Origin: an uncultured Arenicella sp.
GTDB lineage: Bacteria; Pseudomonadota; Gammaproteobacteria; Arenicellales; Arenicellaceae
DNA: 64,000 nucleotides
NCBI GenBank assembly: GCA_937922925.1
Contig: CALAKU010000002.1
Location: 62,001-126,000, forward strand
Direction of reading: 5' to 3'
Position 1 is the stretch's first letter, and each line of letters begins with the position of its first letter. A model generated the notes under the pieces. The model ran no database searches. It was not told the origin of the DNA and worked only from the letters and a program-made list of their open reading frames with translations. This document shows, piece by piece, positions 19,469 to 28,034 of this stretch. Both the position numbers and the translations under genes were made by a program.

Positions 19469-20995
19469 TTAACTTTCTGACTTTAGAGGACGGGGCTGGA
19501 CATTGAGACGAACCCAGTCACTGTTGGCAAACATCACTTGTAATATGGTCAAGCTCTGAATATCCAATTGGCCGCCTACGACCAACACAGACTGTTCATC
19601 AACGACTAGGCTGCTCATTTTCAATCTGGCCAAATCCTCTTTACTAAAACTTTGCTCAAGTAAGTCTGACACCGACTCATAAGAAGGGCTTAACTGAGAG
19701 ATATTAAGGCGTCGATCAGCGGCGAGCTGTCGAATTCGATTGTTATTGTGTTGTAGCCAAAGAAATGGGGCCTCTCCATATAAATAAATGGAACCTTCTC
19801 GCTCCGATAAGTACACGCCCGAAGGAAGCTCTAGTTCTTCGGTAAAACGCTGCAATTCCATGCCGACTTCTAATGAACGAAAAGGAATGGTGCGAAGGTC
19901 AATTTGAGACTCCGAGATACCGTAGCTTTCAAGCGTTGCAAATGGGATTTTGGCATCGGGGTCACGCAAACCCTGAACGACAATTTTGTCATCCTCCCAA
20001 AACAAGTGGGTAGTGGCTATGCCAGGCTGGTTATCGAGCAAATGATTAGCGGTGTCTAGTAAGGTTTTTCGCTCAAACCAATGGTAGCCGACGAATAATA
20101 AGACGGCAGCGAGTATCAAGAACGGCCATAAGGGAACCTTACTTTTACGCGCGGCTTGCTTCTCATCAATGTCTTTTAATCGCACTTGCAGGAGATTACT
20201 CATGGCAAGATCGGCGCCATCAAACGAACTTGAATCGCCTTGGAAACGGGCGATTTCTATCGAATAGTCCGTTCGTATTTGATCTAAGGTGTCGTATAAA
20301 TCTTGTTTCAATGCCTCAGGCGCATCCCCAGTGATAACGCAAGCGAGCATAGTTTGAGCGCCATGAGCAACCCAAACATTGTATTCACCTACTTTTAAGT
20401 CGGTTAAGCGCGAATCGTTGCCTGCGGTAAATGAATCCTGCACGAAGGATTGAATGGCACTAAACATCGCGCCAATGGCATCGGAATCGAGTGTTTGCGT
20501 GTCGCTGGAGCTGATCTCTTTAATTAACAGCCCAGTGTCTCGATGGATAAGGTAAACGTGCTCTACTCGGTAAACCAACGATTGGCGCAGAGCCAGCTCA
20601 GCGTAGGGCACTCCAGTTCGCCAAGACTGCATGCGTAGCTTCCAAGCACTGACGGAGGTCGCCGAGTCGATCGACCGATTAATCGTTAATAACAACGAAG
20701 AAATAGCTTGCGAGATGGCGCGCCGAATAGAAGGCGCCATAACCGGATATAGAATCTCTGCGTATTCTGCTGGCTCAGTGCGAATGGCTTGCTTTAACGA
20801 ACGAGATACGGGCTCTTTGAACGACTCTACTAAACGATCGCCACCACTGGCTAATTCTTTATCAATCGCAGGCGACAGAACCTCAGCCACATCATTGGTT
20901 CGATGTTCAAGGCTCTCAATACGATTTTTAAGATCGGCCAGTTGATCGGCGTTACCACCAACAATAATGCGCCGCAATTCATCTAGTTGACTCAT
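19469..20995 (-). CDS. Membrane-anchored 508-residue protein of the GTPase locus
   Basis: One central membrane helix (about 288-305, PLWPFLILAAVLLFVGYHWF) divides the protein. The cytoplasm-facing part (1-285) has a charged helical N-terminus and a domain at about 140-235 (VEHVYLIHRDTGLLIKEISS, AIQSFVQDSF, GEYNVWVAHGAQTMLACVI) that recalls the roadblock/longin folds used by bacterial and eukaryotic proteins to bind small GTPases. The other side (306-508) may hold small BON- or OmpA-like alpha/beta repeats. I recognise the pattern only loosely; no firm family name can be given. Tight spacing with the GTPase gene (5 bp) suggests it is the GTPase partner or membrane platform. Confidence 0.85.
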   Translation of the reverse strand: MSQLDELRRIIVGGNADQLADLKNRIESLEHRTNDVAEVLSPAIDKELASGGDRLVESFKEPVSRSLKQAIRTEPAEYAEILYPVMAPSIRRAISQAISSLLLTINRSIDSATSVSAWKLRMQSWRTGVPYAELALRQSLVYRVEHVYLIHRDTGLLIKEISSSDTQTLDSDAIGAMFSAIQSFVQDSFTAGNDSRLTDLKVGEYNVWVAHGAQTMLACVITGDAPEALKQDLYDTLDQIRTDYSIEIARFQGDSSSFDGADLAMSNLLQVRLKDIDEKQAARKSKVPLWPFLILAAVLLFVGYHWFERKTLLDTANHLLDNQPGIATTHLFWEDDKIVVQGLRDPDAKIPFATLESYGISESQIDLRTIPFRSLEVGMELQRFTEELELPSGVYLSEREGSIYLYGEAPFLWLQHNNNRIRQLAADRRLNISQLSPSYESVSDLLEQSFSKEDLARLKMSSLVVDEQSVLVVGGQLDIQSLTILQVMFANSDWVRLNVQPRPLKSES

Positions 20996-21039
20996 GACTG
21001 CTTAGTACGCCATTCAATCGTGCCTAAAAAAATCTACAA

Positions 21040-21579
21040 TTAACTGCTACGTAACTTTACCGCGACTTCATCCAGCATCAGCGCCAAGGTTTGGCGGCTA
21101 ACTTTGTCGGATTGTAATTCTTCGCGTTGCAGATTTAATTGCTTATTAAGTTCATCTTGCGCGACTTTAGATTGCCCGAGCAGTTCTTCATGACTCTCTT
21201 GCAGCGCCGCTTTCACCGCAGCCAAATCTTGATTTGCCTGATCTTCCATCAAAGAGATTGAATGCTGTAGCGTAGTGCGCGCATCCTCCAGCGTTTTATG
21301 CAGGGCATTCATCTCGGCGTCGCGCTTCTTTTGTTCTTGGCCAATCATTTTGTCCAAGCGCGATAAGGATTCATTGACGGCGTCGTCCATGCCCGCCATT
21401 TTCTCAGTTAAGCGATCCTTAATTTGCTCAACGTCTTGCTCTAAACGCGCTTCGAGTTGAGCAAAACGGTGCTCAAAGTCGCTTACGTATTTGCCGAATA
21501 AAATATCTCGGACTTTGTCTATTTCACCTAAGCCCGGGTTAATCACTTCGGCTTTACTTCGTTTTGTCGAGTCGTTCAT
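21040..21579 (-). CDS. Coiled-coil protein of the GTPase locus
   Basis: 179 residues, highly charged, no signal peptide or membrane segment. After a short head (VRDILFGKYVSDFEHRFAQLE at about 23-43) the rest is a continuous heptad-rich helix to about residue 170, so it probably forms a rod or oligomer. The head motif, a hydrophobic LFG followed by a charged helix, looks conserved. It lies between the OmpR-type regulator and the membrane protein gene and may link GTPase and membrane protein or act as a scaffold. Function unknown. Confidence 0.82.
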   Translation of the reverse strand: MNDSTKRSKAEVINPGLGEIDKVRDILFGKYVSDFEHRFAQLEARLEQDVEQIKDRLTEKMAGMDDAVNESLSRLDKMIGQEQKKRDAEMNALHKTLEDARTTLQHSISLMEDQANQDLAAVKAALQESHEELLGQSKVAQDELNKQLNLQREELQSDKVSRQTLALMLDEVAVKLRSS

Positions 21580-21592
21580 ACTGCACCTCTGC

Positions 21593-22282
21593 CTAGTTGA
21601 TTTGTTCTAAACGATAACCGTGTCTGTACACTGATATTAGTTGCCAATTTTCTTGTTTGTCTAACTCAAGCTTGGTACGCAAGCGGCTGATATGTGTATC
21701 AACCGTTCGCGTATTCAATTTAGCACTAGTGCCCCACACCATTTCAAGCAAATGGCCTCGGGAAATCACCCTACCTAAATTTTTAAACAAAAACAAAGCC
21801 AACTCATATTCTTTTTGAGTCATTTCGACATGCTCATCGTTATAGAACATGCGCCGTAACTTTGTATCGATTTTGTACGGAGGAAAGTCGTAGGCGTCCG
21901 ACGTATTTTCATCGCCGAAACCCATGCGTCGAGCAATAGCATTTACCCGCGCCATCGTCTCTGCTTCACGTACAGGTTTGGTCATGTAGTCGTCGGCCCC
22001 GGCTTCCAAGGCCGCAACAATGTCTTGTTCTGCGTCGCGTTGAGTAATAAACACCACCGGCACCACCGCATCAAGATGAGCTCTGAGATGGGCTAACACT
22101 TCTATCCCAGAAACTTTTGGTACATTCCAGTCGAGTAAGACGAGGTCAAAACTGTCTTGCTTGTACGCTCTTATAAAACTATTGCCGTCTTTGTAGACAG
22201 CGCATTGGTGACCGGCCTCTTCTAACCAGGCAACTAGCAGGTCTGCCTGATCTTGATCGTCCTCTAAGATTACAATTCTCAT
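21593..22282 (-). CDS. OmpR/PhoB-family response regulator
   Basis: 229 residues: receiver domain 1-120 with D51 in LLDWNVP, acidic pocket EDD at 7-9, K102 in MTKPV; and a winged-helix DNA-binding domain at about 130-228 (EMTQKEYELALFLFKN, VDTHISRLRTKLE, YRHGYRLE). First gene of the six-gene minus-strand locus, 13 bp before the coiled-coil gene. It is the likely output of the kinase-Hpt relay encoded downstream. No recognition site could be identified in its own upstream region. Confidence 0.94.
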   Translation of the reverse strand: MRIVILEDDQDQADLLVAWLEEAGHQCAVYKDGNSFIRAYKQDSFDLVLLDWNVPKVSGIEVLAHLRAHLDAVVPVVFITQRDAEQDIVAALEAGADDYMTKPVREAETMARVNAIARRMGFGDENTSDAYDFPPYKIDTKLRRMFYNDEHVEMTQKEYELALFLFKNLGRVISRGHLLEMVWGTSAKLNTRTVDTHISRLRTKLELDKQENWQLISVYRHGYRLEQIN

Positions 22283-22612
22283 TTTCCCCTCGACGTGTGG
22301 CTAAGTCTTACCATCATTCTGTCTTAAAATATTGTTTTTAAATAGACTGTTGTCGCAATTCTTACAATATGTCACACAATAGTGTACCTCTAAAGCGAAT
22401 AAAATGCGGATAAAAATACGAGGATGATACAAATAGTTACGATCATGAGAGTATGTTAAGTTTGCGGTTCAGGTCAGGTTCTAACTTAAACTTGAGCGCT
22501 GTTTTGGTCGAAGACAAACCACTTGGCAGTCTCTACGGCGTTGCGTAACTCTGGTCTTAACTAAGCAAAAAGACAAAAAACAATCGACGATACGAAAAAG
22601 ACGACAGATTAT
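22283..22612. other. Intergenic region between the response regulator and the HerA-like gene
   Basis: A 330-bp AT-rich gap separating divergent transcription units. It must hold both promoters. I see no clear terminator, strong inverted repeat, small gene with a good ribosome-binding site, or RNA structure. Confidence 0.6.
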
Positions 22613-24100
22613 ATGAGCCCAACAGAAAAATTATTAATTGGCGGCAACGGTGCGCAGACCGTTTTTATGGACCCTAGAATGGCTAATCGTCATGGCATGG
22701 TCTCTGGCGCAACCGGCACGGGAAAAACCGTGACACTACAAATATTGGCTGAAAATTTTTCGCGCATCGGCGTACCGGTATTCTTAGCCGACGTCAAAGG
22801 TGATGTATCCGGCATTGGCAAAGAGGCCAAGCCACATCCTAAAATTGACGAACGGATCGACACCATCGGCATTGAAGAGTATGAAATGCAGGCCAGCCCG
22901 GTCGTGTTCTGGGATTTGTTTGGTAAAAAGGGCCACCCTATCCGCACCACCGTCAGCGAGATTGGCCCCTTGTTGCTTGCCAACCTGCTGGAGTTGAACG
23001 AGACCCAAACGGGCATACTCTATTCGTGTTTCAAAATAGCTGACGATCAGGGTTTATTAATCCTTGATTTGAAAGACTTGCGCAGCATGCTGACATGGAT
23101 GAGTGACAATCGCGCCGACTTGAAAAGCGAATACGGAAATGTCTCCAGCGCCAGTGTTGGCGCTATTCAACGAGGCTTATTAGTGCTCGAAGAACAAGGT
23201 GCGGAGTTTTTGCTTGGCGAACCAGCGATTGAGCTAGATGATTTAATGAGCCAAGATTTTTCAGGGCGCGGCGTTATTAACATCTTAGATGCGAGCAAAC
23301 TTATACAAAAATCACCAAAGTTATACGCCACTTTTTTGCTTTGGTTGCTCTCAGAGCTGTTCGAAACCCTACCCGAAGTTGGCGACCCAGAGAAACCTAA
23401 ATTTGTATTGTTTTTCGACGAAGCTCATCTTTTATTCAATGACGCGCCAAAGGTATTGGTCGATAAGATAGAACAAGTAGTCAGGCTAATTCGCTCCAAA
23501 GGTGTGGGCGTCTATTTTATTTCGCAAAGCCCCTTAGATGTACCCGAAGAAATACTCGGGCAGCTGGGCCTTAAAGTGCAACACGCTTTGAGAGCGTTTA
23601 CACCCAAAGATCAAAAAGCGGTGCGCACTGTCGCCGAAACGTTTCGCAGCAACGAGAACATCGATACCGCCGAGGTAATTACGCAGCTTGGTGTTGGCGA
23701 AGCATTGGTGTCTAGCTTAGACGCCGATGGCATACCTACTCCAGTCGAGCGTGTATTAATTCGCCCGCCTGAATCGCGCATTGGCCCAATGAACGACGAA
23801 GAGCGCAGCGAACAGATCAAGCGATCTCCATTTCGTGGGCGTTACGACGACGCTCTAGACCGCGAAAGTGCCTATGAGATGCTGAATCAGAGAGCCGAGC
23901 GTCAAGCCGCAGATGAACAAGCGCTTGAACGCGAAGAAGCCGTGAGAGCGGCAAGCGAAAAGTCATCTAAGAGCCGGGGCCGACGCTCAACTCGACAGAC
24001 CCCTACCGAGGCATTTGTAAAAAGCGCAGCTCGAGCAATCGGCTCACAACTGGGCAGAAGAGTGATTCGCGGTATTTTAGGGTCTTTGTTTAAAGGATAA
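22613..24100 (+). CDS. HerA/FtsK-like ATPase of the YjgR (DUF853) family
   Basis: 495 residues. Walker A is GATGTGKT (32-39) and Walker B FVLFFDEAH (264-272), with the arginine-rich sensor region FISQSPLDVPEEILGQLGLKVQHALRAF split across about 300-325. This arrangement, and the ending in a basic, Ser/Arg-rich tail (KSSKSRGRRSTRQT), match the DUF853/YjgR group of HerA-like ATPases. Their cellular role is not settled; hexameric DNA or nucleic-acid translocation is inferred from relatives. It is not next to a nurA gene or defence genes, so a NurA-HerA system is not supported. Confidence 0.92.
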   Translation: MSPTEKLLIGGNGAQTVFMDPRMANRHGMVSGATGTGKTVTLQILAENFSRIGVPVFLADVKGDVSGIGKEAKPHPKIDERIDTIGIEEYEMQASPVVFWDLFGKKGHPIRTTVSEIGPLLLANLLELNETQTGILYSCFKIADDQGLLILDLKDLRSMLTWMSDNRADLKSEYGNVSSASVGAIQRGLLVLEEQGAEFLLGEPAIELDDLMSQDFSGRGVINILDASKLIQKSPKLYATFLLWLLSELFETLPEVGDPEKPKFVLFFDEAHLLFNDAPKVLVDKIEQVVRLIRSKGVGVYFISQSPLDVPEEILGQLGLKVQHALRAFTPKDQKAVRTVAETFRSNENIDTAEVITQLGVGEALVSSLDADGIPTPVERVLIRPPESRIGPMNDEERSEQIKRSPFRGRYDDALDRESAYEMLNQRAERQAADEQALEREEAVRAASEKSSKSRGRRSTRQTPTEAFVKSAARAIGSQLGRRVIRGILGSLFKG

Positions 24101-24152
24101 ATGACTGGGCAAAATAGCGCGGGTTATTGTTTTTCCGGTCGAAGCTTTGGGC

Positions 24153-24158
24153 TATAAT
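24153..24158 (+). promoter_or_regulatory. Candidate -10 box for the cytochrome c gene
   Basis: A perfect TATAAT lies 165 bp before the cytochrome c gene. A T-rich -35-like hexamer is present 17-20 bp upstream but is poor. The transcript would include the tandem repeats at 24207-24302 as a leader. Confidence 0.3.
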
Positions 24159-24206
24159 CGCGCCCAATTTGGTGCCAGTGACAAGCTTTATCGCTTTGGC
24201 TGTGCA

Positions 24207-24302
24207 ACAAACACAACGTCTTTAAACACAACGACAAATACAACGACAAACACAACGACTTCTAATTAGTTCAGTTTTAGTCTAGTTAGTTAAGTTTTAG
24301 TC
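24207..24302. repeat. Two adjacent short tandem-repeat arrays in a 5' leader
   Basis: From 24207 to about 24260 a 12-bp unit close to AACACAACGACA recurs four times (with small differences: ...AACACAACGTCTTT, AACACAACGACA, AATACAACGACA, AACACAACGACT). From about 24265 to 24302 a 19-20-bp unit TTAGTT(C/A)AGTTTTAGTC recurs twice. Both lie just upstream of the cytochrome c gene. Confidence 0.7.
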
Positions 24303-24323
24303 CAAGCCGCATTAGGTGAGAGT

Positions 24324-24803
24324 ATGAGTGACGAGCAAATGAATGATTCGACCTTTGGTCGACTGTTTATCATTATGATAATCGCAATGACAATAATGAC
24401 TGTGATTATTGTCGCATTAGCCATCTGGGCTGCTAGCGACGTCAATTCACGCTTAGACGAACGCTCAAGCCTTGAAAACACAAATGCGGTCGCTGAGCGG
24501 ATATCACCAGTAGGCCAATTTTCTGCGACCACTGTAGCCGCTGCACCAGCGGTAGCTGCTGCGCCGCTAAGCGGCGAACAAGCTTATGCCAGTTGCGCCG
24601 CTTGCCATGCCAATGGCACATTAAATGCCCCCATTGTTGGCGACCAGGCCGCTTGGTCGCAGCGCTTAGCCAAAGGCATTGAGACGCTTTACACCAATGC
24701 CATTGGCGGTATCGGCAGCATGCCAGCCAAAGGCGGTAATAGTGCCTTGAGTGACGACGATGTGCGCAAAGCAGTCGACTACATGTTGGAGCAATCTAAA
24801 TAG
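24324..24803 (+). CDS. Membrane-anchored cytochrome c5-like protein
   Basis: 159 residues. One N-terminal membrane helix (about 13-36) anchors the protein facing the periplasm, followed by an Ala/Pro-rich linker and a single cytochrome c domain. Haem is attached at CAACH (91-95); the axial methionine is most likely M133 in IGSMPAKGG, the cytochrome c5 pattern (SMPxKGG). It probably carries electrons between respiratory complexes, but its partners are not encoded nearby. Confidence 0.92.
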   Translation: MSDEQMNDSTFGRLFIIMIIAMTIMTVIIVALAIWAASDVNSRLDERSSLENTNAVAERISPVGQFSATTVAAAPAVAAAPLSGEQAYASCAACHANGTLNAPIVGDQAAWSQRLAKGIETLYTNAIGGIGSMPAKGGNSALSDDDVRKAVDYMLEQSK

Positions 24804-24837
24804 AGATAGACTCTAAAGCCCGTTAAGCCAAGGTAGC

Positions 24838-24900
24838 GTGTCGATTCGACAGAAATACGTCGATTCATAGTACTTCGGCTTAATAATACTTCGGCTTATA
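24838..24900. repeat. Short direct repeats behind the cytochrome c gene
   Basis: GTCGATTC occurs twice, and (A)TACTTCGGCTTA occurs twice at a spacing of 15 bp (TACTTCGGCTTAATAATACTTCGGCTTATA). They lie directly before the terminator shared with mdh. Confidence 0.6.
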
Positions 24901-24931
24901 AAGCCAAGATAAAACCAAAGCTGAACAAATA

Positions 24932-24957
24932 AAAAAACCCGCTTAAGCGGGTTTTTT
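24932..24957. terminator. Bidirectional intrinsic terminator between cytochrome c and mdh
   Basis: AAAAAACCCGCTTAAGCGGGTTTTTT: a perfect GC-rich palindrome CCCGCTTAAGCGGG flanked by A and T runs. It can serve the cytochrome c gene (plus) and mdh (minus), which converge on it. Confidence 0.93.
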
Positions 24958-24981
24958 GATCTTGAATTAGGGCTAATTCAA

Positions 24982-25962
24982 CTAGCCAAGCAAGTGCTCA
25001 ATGGCGGCTCGCTCTTCGCGTAATTCGTTTTCGGTAATATCCATACGCGAGCGGCTGAACTCGCTAATCTCCAATCCTTGAACAATTTCATATTCGCCAT
25101 CACGACAGGTGACTGGGTATGAATACATGATGCCCGGTTCAATGTCGTAACTGCCGTCACTAGGAATAGCCATACTAACCCAATCACCATCAGCAGTGCC
25201 CAAGGCCCACGTGCGCATATGATCGATAGCCGCCGCTGCCGCCGAAGCCGCACTGGAGGCGCCTCGAGCTTTGATGATGGCTGCGCCGCGCTCTTGCACC
25301 GTTGGAATAAAGTCGCTTTCTAACCAGTTTTGATCAACCAGAGTCGACGCGGCCTTGCCTTCAACCTCGGCATTAGAAATGTCAGGATATTGCGTATTAG
25401 AGTGATTGCCCCAAATAGTCATGCGCTTAATATTTGCGCTGTGTGAACCCGTTTTCTCAGCCAACTGACTAAGTGCGCGGTTATGGTCTAGGCGCGTCAT
25501 TGCGGTGAACTGTTTAGCATCCAAATCAGGTGCATTAGCTGAAGCAATTAGGGCGTTGGTATTGGCCGGATTACCGACCACCAAAACTCGAATGTCTCGG
25601 CTGGCAACTTTGTTAATCGCCTTGCCTTGTGTCGAAAAGATGGCTGCGTTCGCCTCGAGCAAATCTTTGCGCTCCATACCAGGCCCACGCGGGCGAGCAC
25701 CAACGAGTAAAGCATAGTCGGTGTCTTTGAATGCGACCTCAGGATCATCTGAAATAACGACGTCTTCTAACAAAGGAAAGGCGCAATCATTTAGCTCCAT
25801 CACCACTCCCTCAAGGGCACCCATGGCCGGAGTTATTTCTAGGAGTTGCAATATCACTGGTTGATCGGGGCCGAGCATCGATCCCGAAGCGATACGAAAT
25901 AGTAATGCGTAACTAATTTGGCCTGCAGCACCAGTCACGGTAACGCGAACTGCTTTTTTCAT
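24982..25962 (-). CDS. mdh: Malate dehydrogenase (NAD)
   Basis: 326 residues. It interconverts malate and oxaloacetate in the TCA cycle. The nucleotide-binding loop is [19 protein letters not shown] (9-27); [33 protein letters not shown] and [11 protein letters not shown] (proton-relay histidine) are diagnostic of the longer Mdh group found in beta- and some gammaproteobacteria and many other bacteria, distinct from the 312-residue E. coli type. Its upstream region (25963-26360) is shared with the divergent LuxR-hydrolase gene and contains two inverted repeats. Confidence 0.97.
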   Translation of the reverse strand: MKKAVRVTVTGAAGQISYALLFRIASGSMLGPDQPVILQLLEITPAMGALEGVVMELNDCAFPLLEDVVISDDPEVAFKDTDYALLVGARPRGPGMERKDLLEANAAIFSTQGKAINKVASRDIRVLVVGNPANTNALIASANAPDLDAKQFTAMTRLDHNRALSQLAEKTGSHSANIKRMTIWGNHSNTQYPDISNAEVEGKAASTLVDQNWLESDFIPTVQERGAAIIKARGASSAASAAAAAIDHMRTWALGTADGDWVSMAIPSDGSYDIEPGIMYSYPVTCRDGEYEIVQGLEISEFSRSRMDITENELREERAAIEHLLG

Positions 25963-26082
25963 GGTGTGTCCTCAATAAAAAGGGCTTGTGAGATTAAAAG
26001 AAAGTCGTGGAAGCTAAAGCATTGCAAGTCTATCAAAAAATAAGTCAGAGGCGCCATTTTTATGGGCCAAGGAGGTGGTGTC

Positions 26083-26106
26083 TTAAATTGATACAGCTCA
26101 ATTTAA
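26083..26106. promoter_or_regulatory. Candidate operator: perfect 9-bp inverted repeat
   Basis: TTAAATTGA-TACAGC-TCAATTTAA, a perfect dyad of 24 bp suited to a dimeric regulator. It lies between divergent promoters of mdh and the LuxR-hydrolase gene. Which protein binds it is unknown; autoregulation by the LuxR-type protein is one possibility. Confidence 0.5.
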
Positions 26107-26145
26107 CAATAATCTGAACGAATTAAAATTTTGTCTCAGGCGATT

Positions 26146-26168
26146 CAAATCCGCCGGAATTGGATTTG
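26146..26168. promoter_or_regulatory. Second inverted repeat in the mdh / LuxR-hydrolase gap
   Basis: CAAATCC-GCCGGAATT-GGATTTG, perfect 7-bp arms and a 9-bp spacer. Unrelated in sequence to the first dyad. Confidence 0.4.
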
Positions 26169-26259
26169 CCAGCCCAGTAGCAACAGACTATGATTATGCA
26201 AAAGCGACGCGCTAACTCACGTTGAAAGGCTCATAAACCACGCCTAAAGACTCTACGAA

Positions 26260-26283
26260 CGTGGTTGGTTCCGTGGTTGGTTC
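26260..26283. repeat. Perfect 12-bp tandem duplication
   Basis: CGTGGTTGGTTC occurs twice head to tail with no mismatch, about 80 bp before the LuxR-hydrolase gene. A recent local duplication is the simplest reading. Confidence 0.85.
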
Positions 26284-26360
26284 CATAGTTAAGATCGCAA
26301 AAGACAATAAGAATGGGAAAGAAAGTCGTCACAGCTCTTGGCTAGACCTTGTGACCCTCT

Positions 26361-28034
26361 TTGACGGGTATGGCAAATTCTAATTTTAGTACGTTGATAT
26401 ATCGCATCATTGGCAAACCTGAGGTTTGGCATGAAGATTATATCGACATGATGCACCAGGTTTTGGATGAAACCGACTCTTTTGACGACCCTCAAAATTT
26501 TTCCGAACTTGCGATCGGAGACCAAATCCTAAGTCGCATATCCAACACGAATGAAGCCTTAACCGCGTTCGGCTCTTTACTTGATCGCAGCCGCTTCAAA
26601 ATGATTATCTTGGACGATGGCTTCGCCCCCATCTATCACAACGCGAACGCCAAAGAGCTGCTTGCGCATGTGATAGACAAAGAGGCACAAACGGCCTTAG
26701 ACACGAAGATATTAGCGAAGGTTCGATGCGCAACAGATCAAAGAGATCAAAAAAAGAGCCTTGGTGACCACTCCAACCTCTGCGCTTTGGACTACTTTGA
26801 CAATCACGGCGACCAAGTTTATCTGCGAACCATTGAAAATCAAAATAAGACCGACGATTTGATCTCGCGGTTTTATCTGCTGTTGGTGCTAGATCAAAGC
26901 CGTGATAGCAATCAATTAAACCAAGAATTAATCGAGCGCTATGACATCACTGAAAAAGAACACAAGGTACTAGTAAACCTAGTCCATGGCAAAACCATCA
27001 AGGAAATTGCCGACTTGTGTTTTGTGTCCGACAACACCGTTAAGTCGCATCTAAAAGCCCTTTTTCGTAAGACGCAGACCAAGGGTCAAGCCGACATTAT
27101 TCGCTTGGTTTTGACGCATGAATCGCAAGTATTGGATTCGTATTTTGGCACCTCTCTCGCAAGTGGGCCAGAAGCCTTAGACACTAGCACAGAACGCAGC
27201 GTAGTCTTATCGGACGGTTTAGAAATAGCGTATCGAGAATACGGCCCCGAAGACGGCGACCCCATTATAGTTTGCCACAATGGCTATGGTTGCCGCTTGT
27301 CGATCCCGAACAATTACGAAACAGCGTGTTTAGCGTCCAATAAACGTGTGATCATTCCAGATCGACCGGGCTACGGTAAAACGCCATTTCTAAATCAAAA
27401 ACCGGATACGTGGATCGAATCTCTCAACGAGTTTGTCGAAAAACTTGAACTAGACTCCTACGAAATTTTAGGCAGCGTCTTAGGCAGTTGCATTGCTTTG
27501 GTGTTTGCCGAGCAGGCCGATCGGCGCTTAAAAGCAGTTCGGCTTGCAAGCCCTGTTTTCGTTAACACACGTAAAGATGGTGAATATTTAACCGGTATTT
27601 TTGCGCCCAGCGTGCGCTTGGTTCGCGCGTCAAAACGATTTGCTCGCGAGATTTACGAACTCTGGTTAAAGAGTGTCACGATGAACTTATCAACTCATTA
27701 CCGCAGCATGCTTGAACGCAGCTTAGGTGACGCCGAAGTCGAGCTATTCGAAAAAGACGGCACTATCGATCTGATGATCAAAACGTTTCACGAAGGCAGT
27801 AGTCGGTCGTTACAGGGGATCTCAGGTGAGATGGTGTACTGCATCTCACCGCGTAATATTGATTTAAGCAAAATCAGCGTTCCAGTTGATCTTTGGTGGG
27901 GCACGCAGGACAATCGCGTCTCCAAGCAAGGGGTTGAGAATCTTGCTTCACAACTGCCAAACGCCAAGATCCACATCCGAGAGGGTTACAGCGAACACAT
28001 ATATTATTCCCTATTTAAGGAAATCATCGCCTAA
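26361..28034 (+). CDS. LuxR-type HTH regulator fused to a degenerate alpha/beta hydrolase
   Basis: 557 residues. Residues 1-185 form a poorly recognisable sensor-like region (possibly PAS-like, around 75-180). A LuxR/NarL helix-turn-helix lies at about 193-252 (YDITEKEHKVLVNLVHGKTI, then FVSDNTVKSHLKALFRKT). Residues 280-557 are an alpha/beta hydrolase fold (IIPDRPGYGKT, WWGTQDNRVS, GYSEHIYY). The acid D517 and histidine H546 of the triad seem present, but the nucleophile elbow reads G371-S-V-L-G, placing valine (V373) where serine is expected. The domain may therefore bind, not cleave, a ligand. It is convergent with relA, with overlapping stop codons. Confidence 0.85.
   Translation: MTGMANSNFSTLIYRIIGKPEVWHEDYIDMMHQVLDETDSFDDPQNFSELAIGDQILSRISNTNEALTAFGSLLDRSRFKMIILDDGFAPIYHNANAKELLAHVIDKEAQTALDTKILAKVRCATDQRDQKKSLGDHSNLCALDYFDNHGDQVYLRTIENQNKTDDLISRFYLLLVLDQSRDSNQLNQELIERYDITEKEHKVLVNLVHGKTIKEIADLCFVSDNTVKSHLKALFRKTQTKGQADIIRLVLTHESQVLDSYFGTSLASGPEALDTSTERSVVLSDGLEIAYREYGPEDGDPIIVCHNGYGCRLSIPNNYETACLASNKRVIIPDRPGYGKTPFLNQKPDTWIESLNEFVEKLELDSYEILGSVLGSCIALVFAEQADRRLKAVRLASPVFVNTRKDGEYLTGIFAPSVRLVRASKRFAREIYELWLKSVTMNLSTHYRSMLERSLGDAEVELFEKDGTIDLMIKTFHEGSSRSLQGISGEMVYCISPRNIDLSKISVPVDLWWGTQDNRVSKQGVENLASQLPNAKIHIREGYSEHIYYSLFKEIIA

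Larger units (their letters stand above)
25963..26360. other. Divergent intergenic region with inverted repeats
   Basis: A 398-bp gap between mdh (minus) and the LuxR-hydrolase gene (plus). It holds a 9-bp perfect inverted repeat (26083-26106), a 7-bp perfect inverted repeat (26146-26168), a perfect 12-bp tandem duplication (26260-26283) and a very strong Shine-Dalgarno-like AAGGAGGT (26069-26076) that is not followed by a usable reading frame. Confidence 0.75.

Noticed and set aside
22613-24100. HerA-NurA or defence system around the HerA-like ATPase
   Set aside because: No nurA, SIR2 or nuclease gene is adjacent, and the protein matches the common YjgR/DUF853 type.
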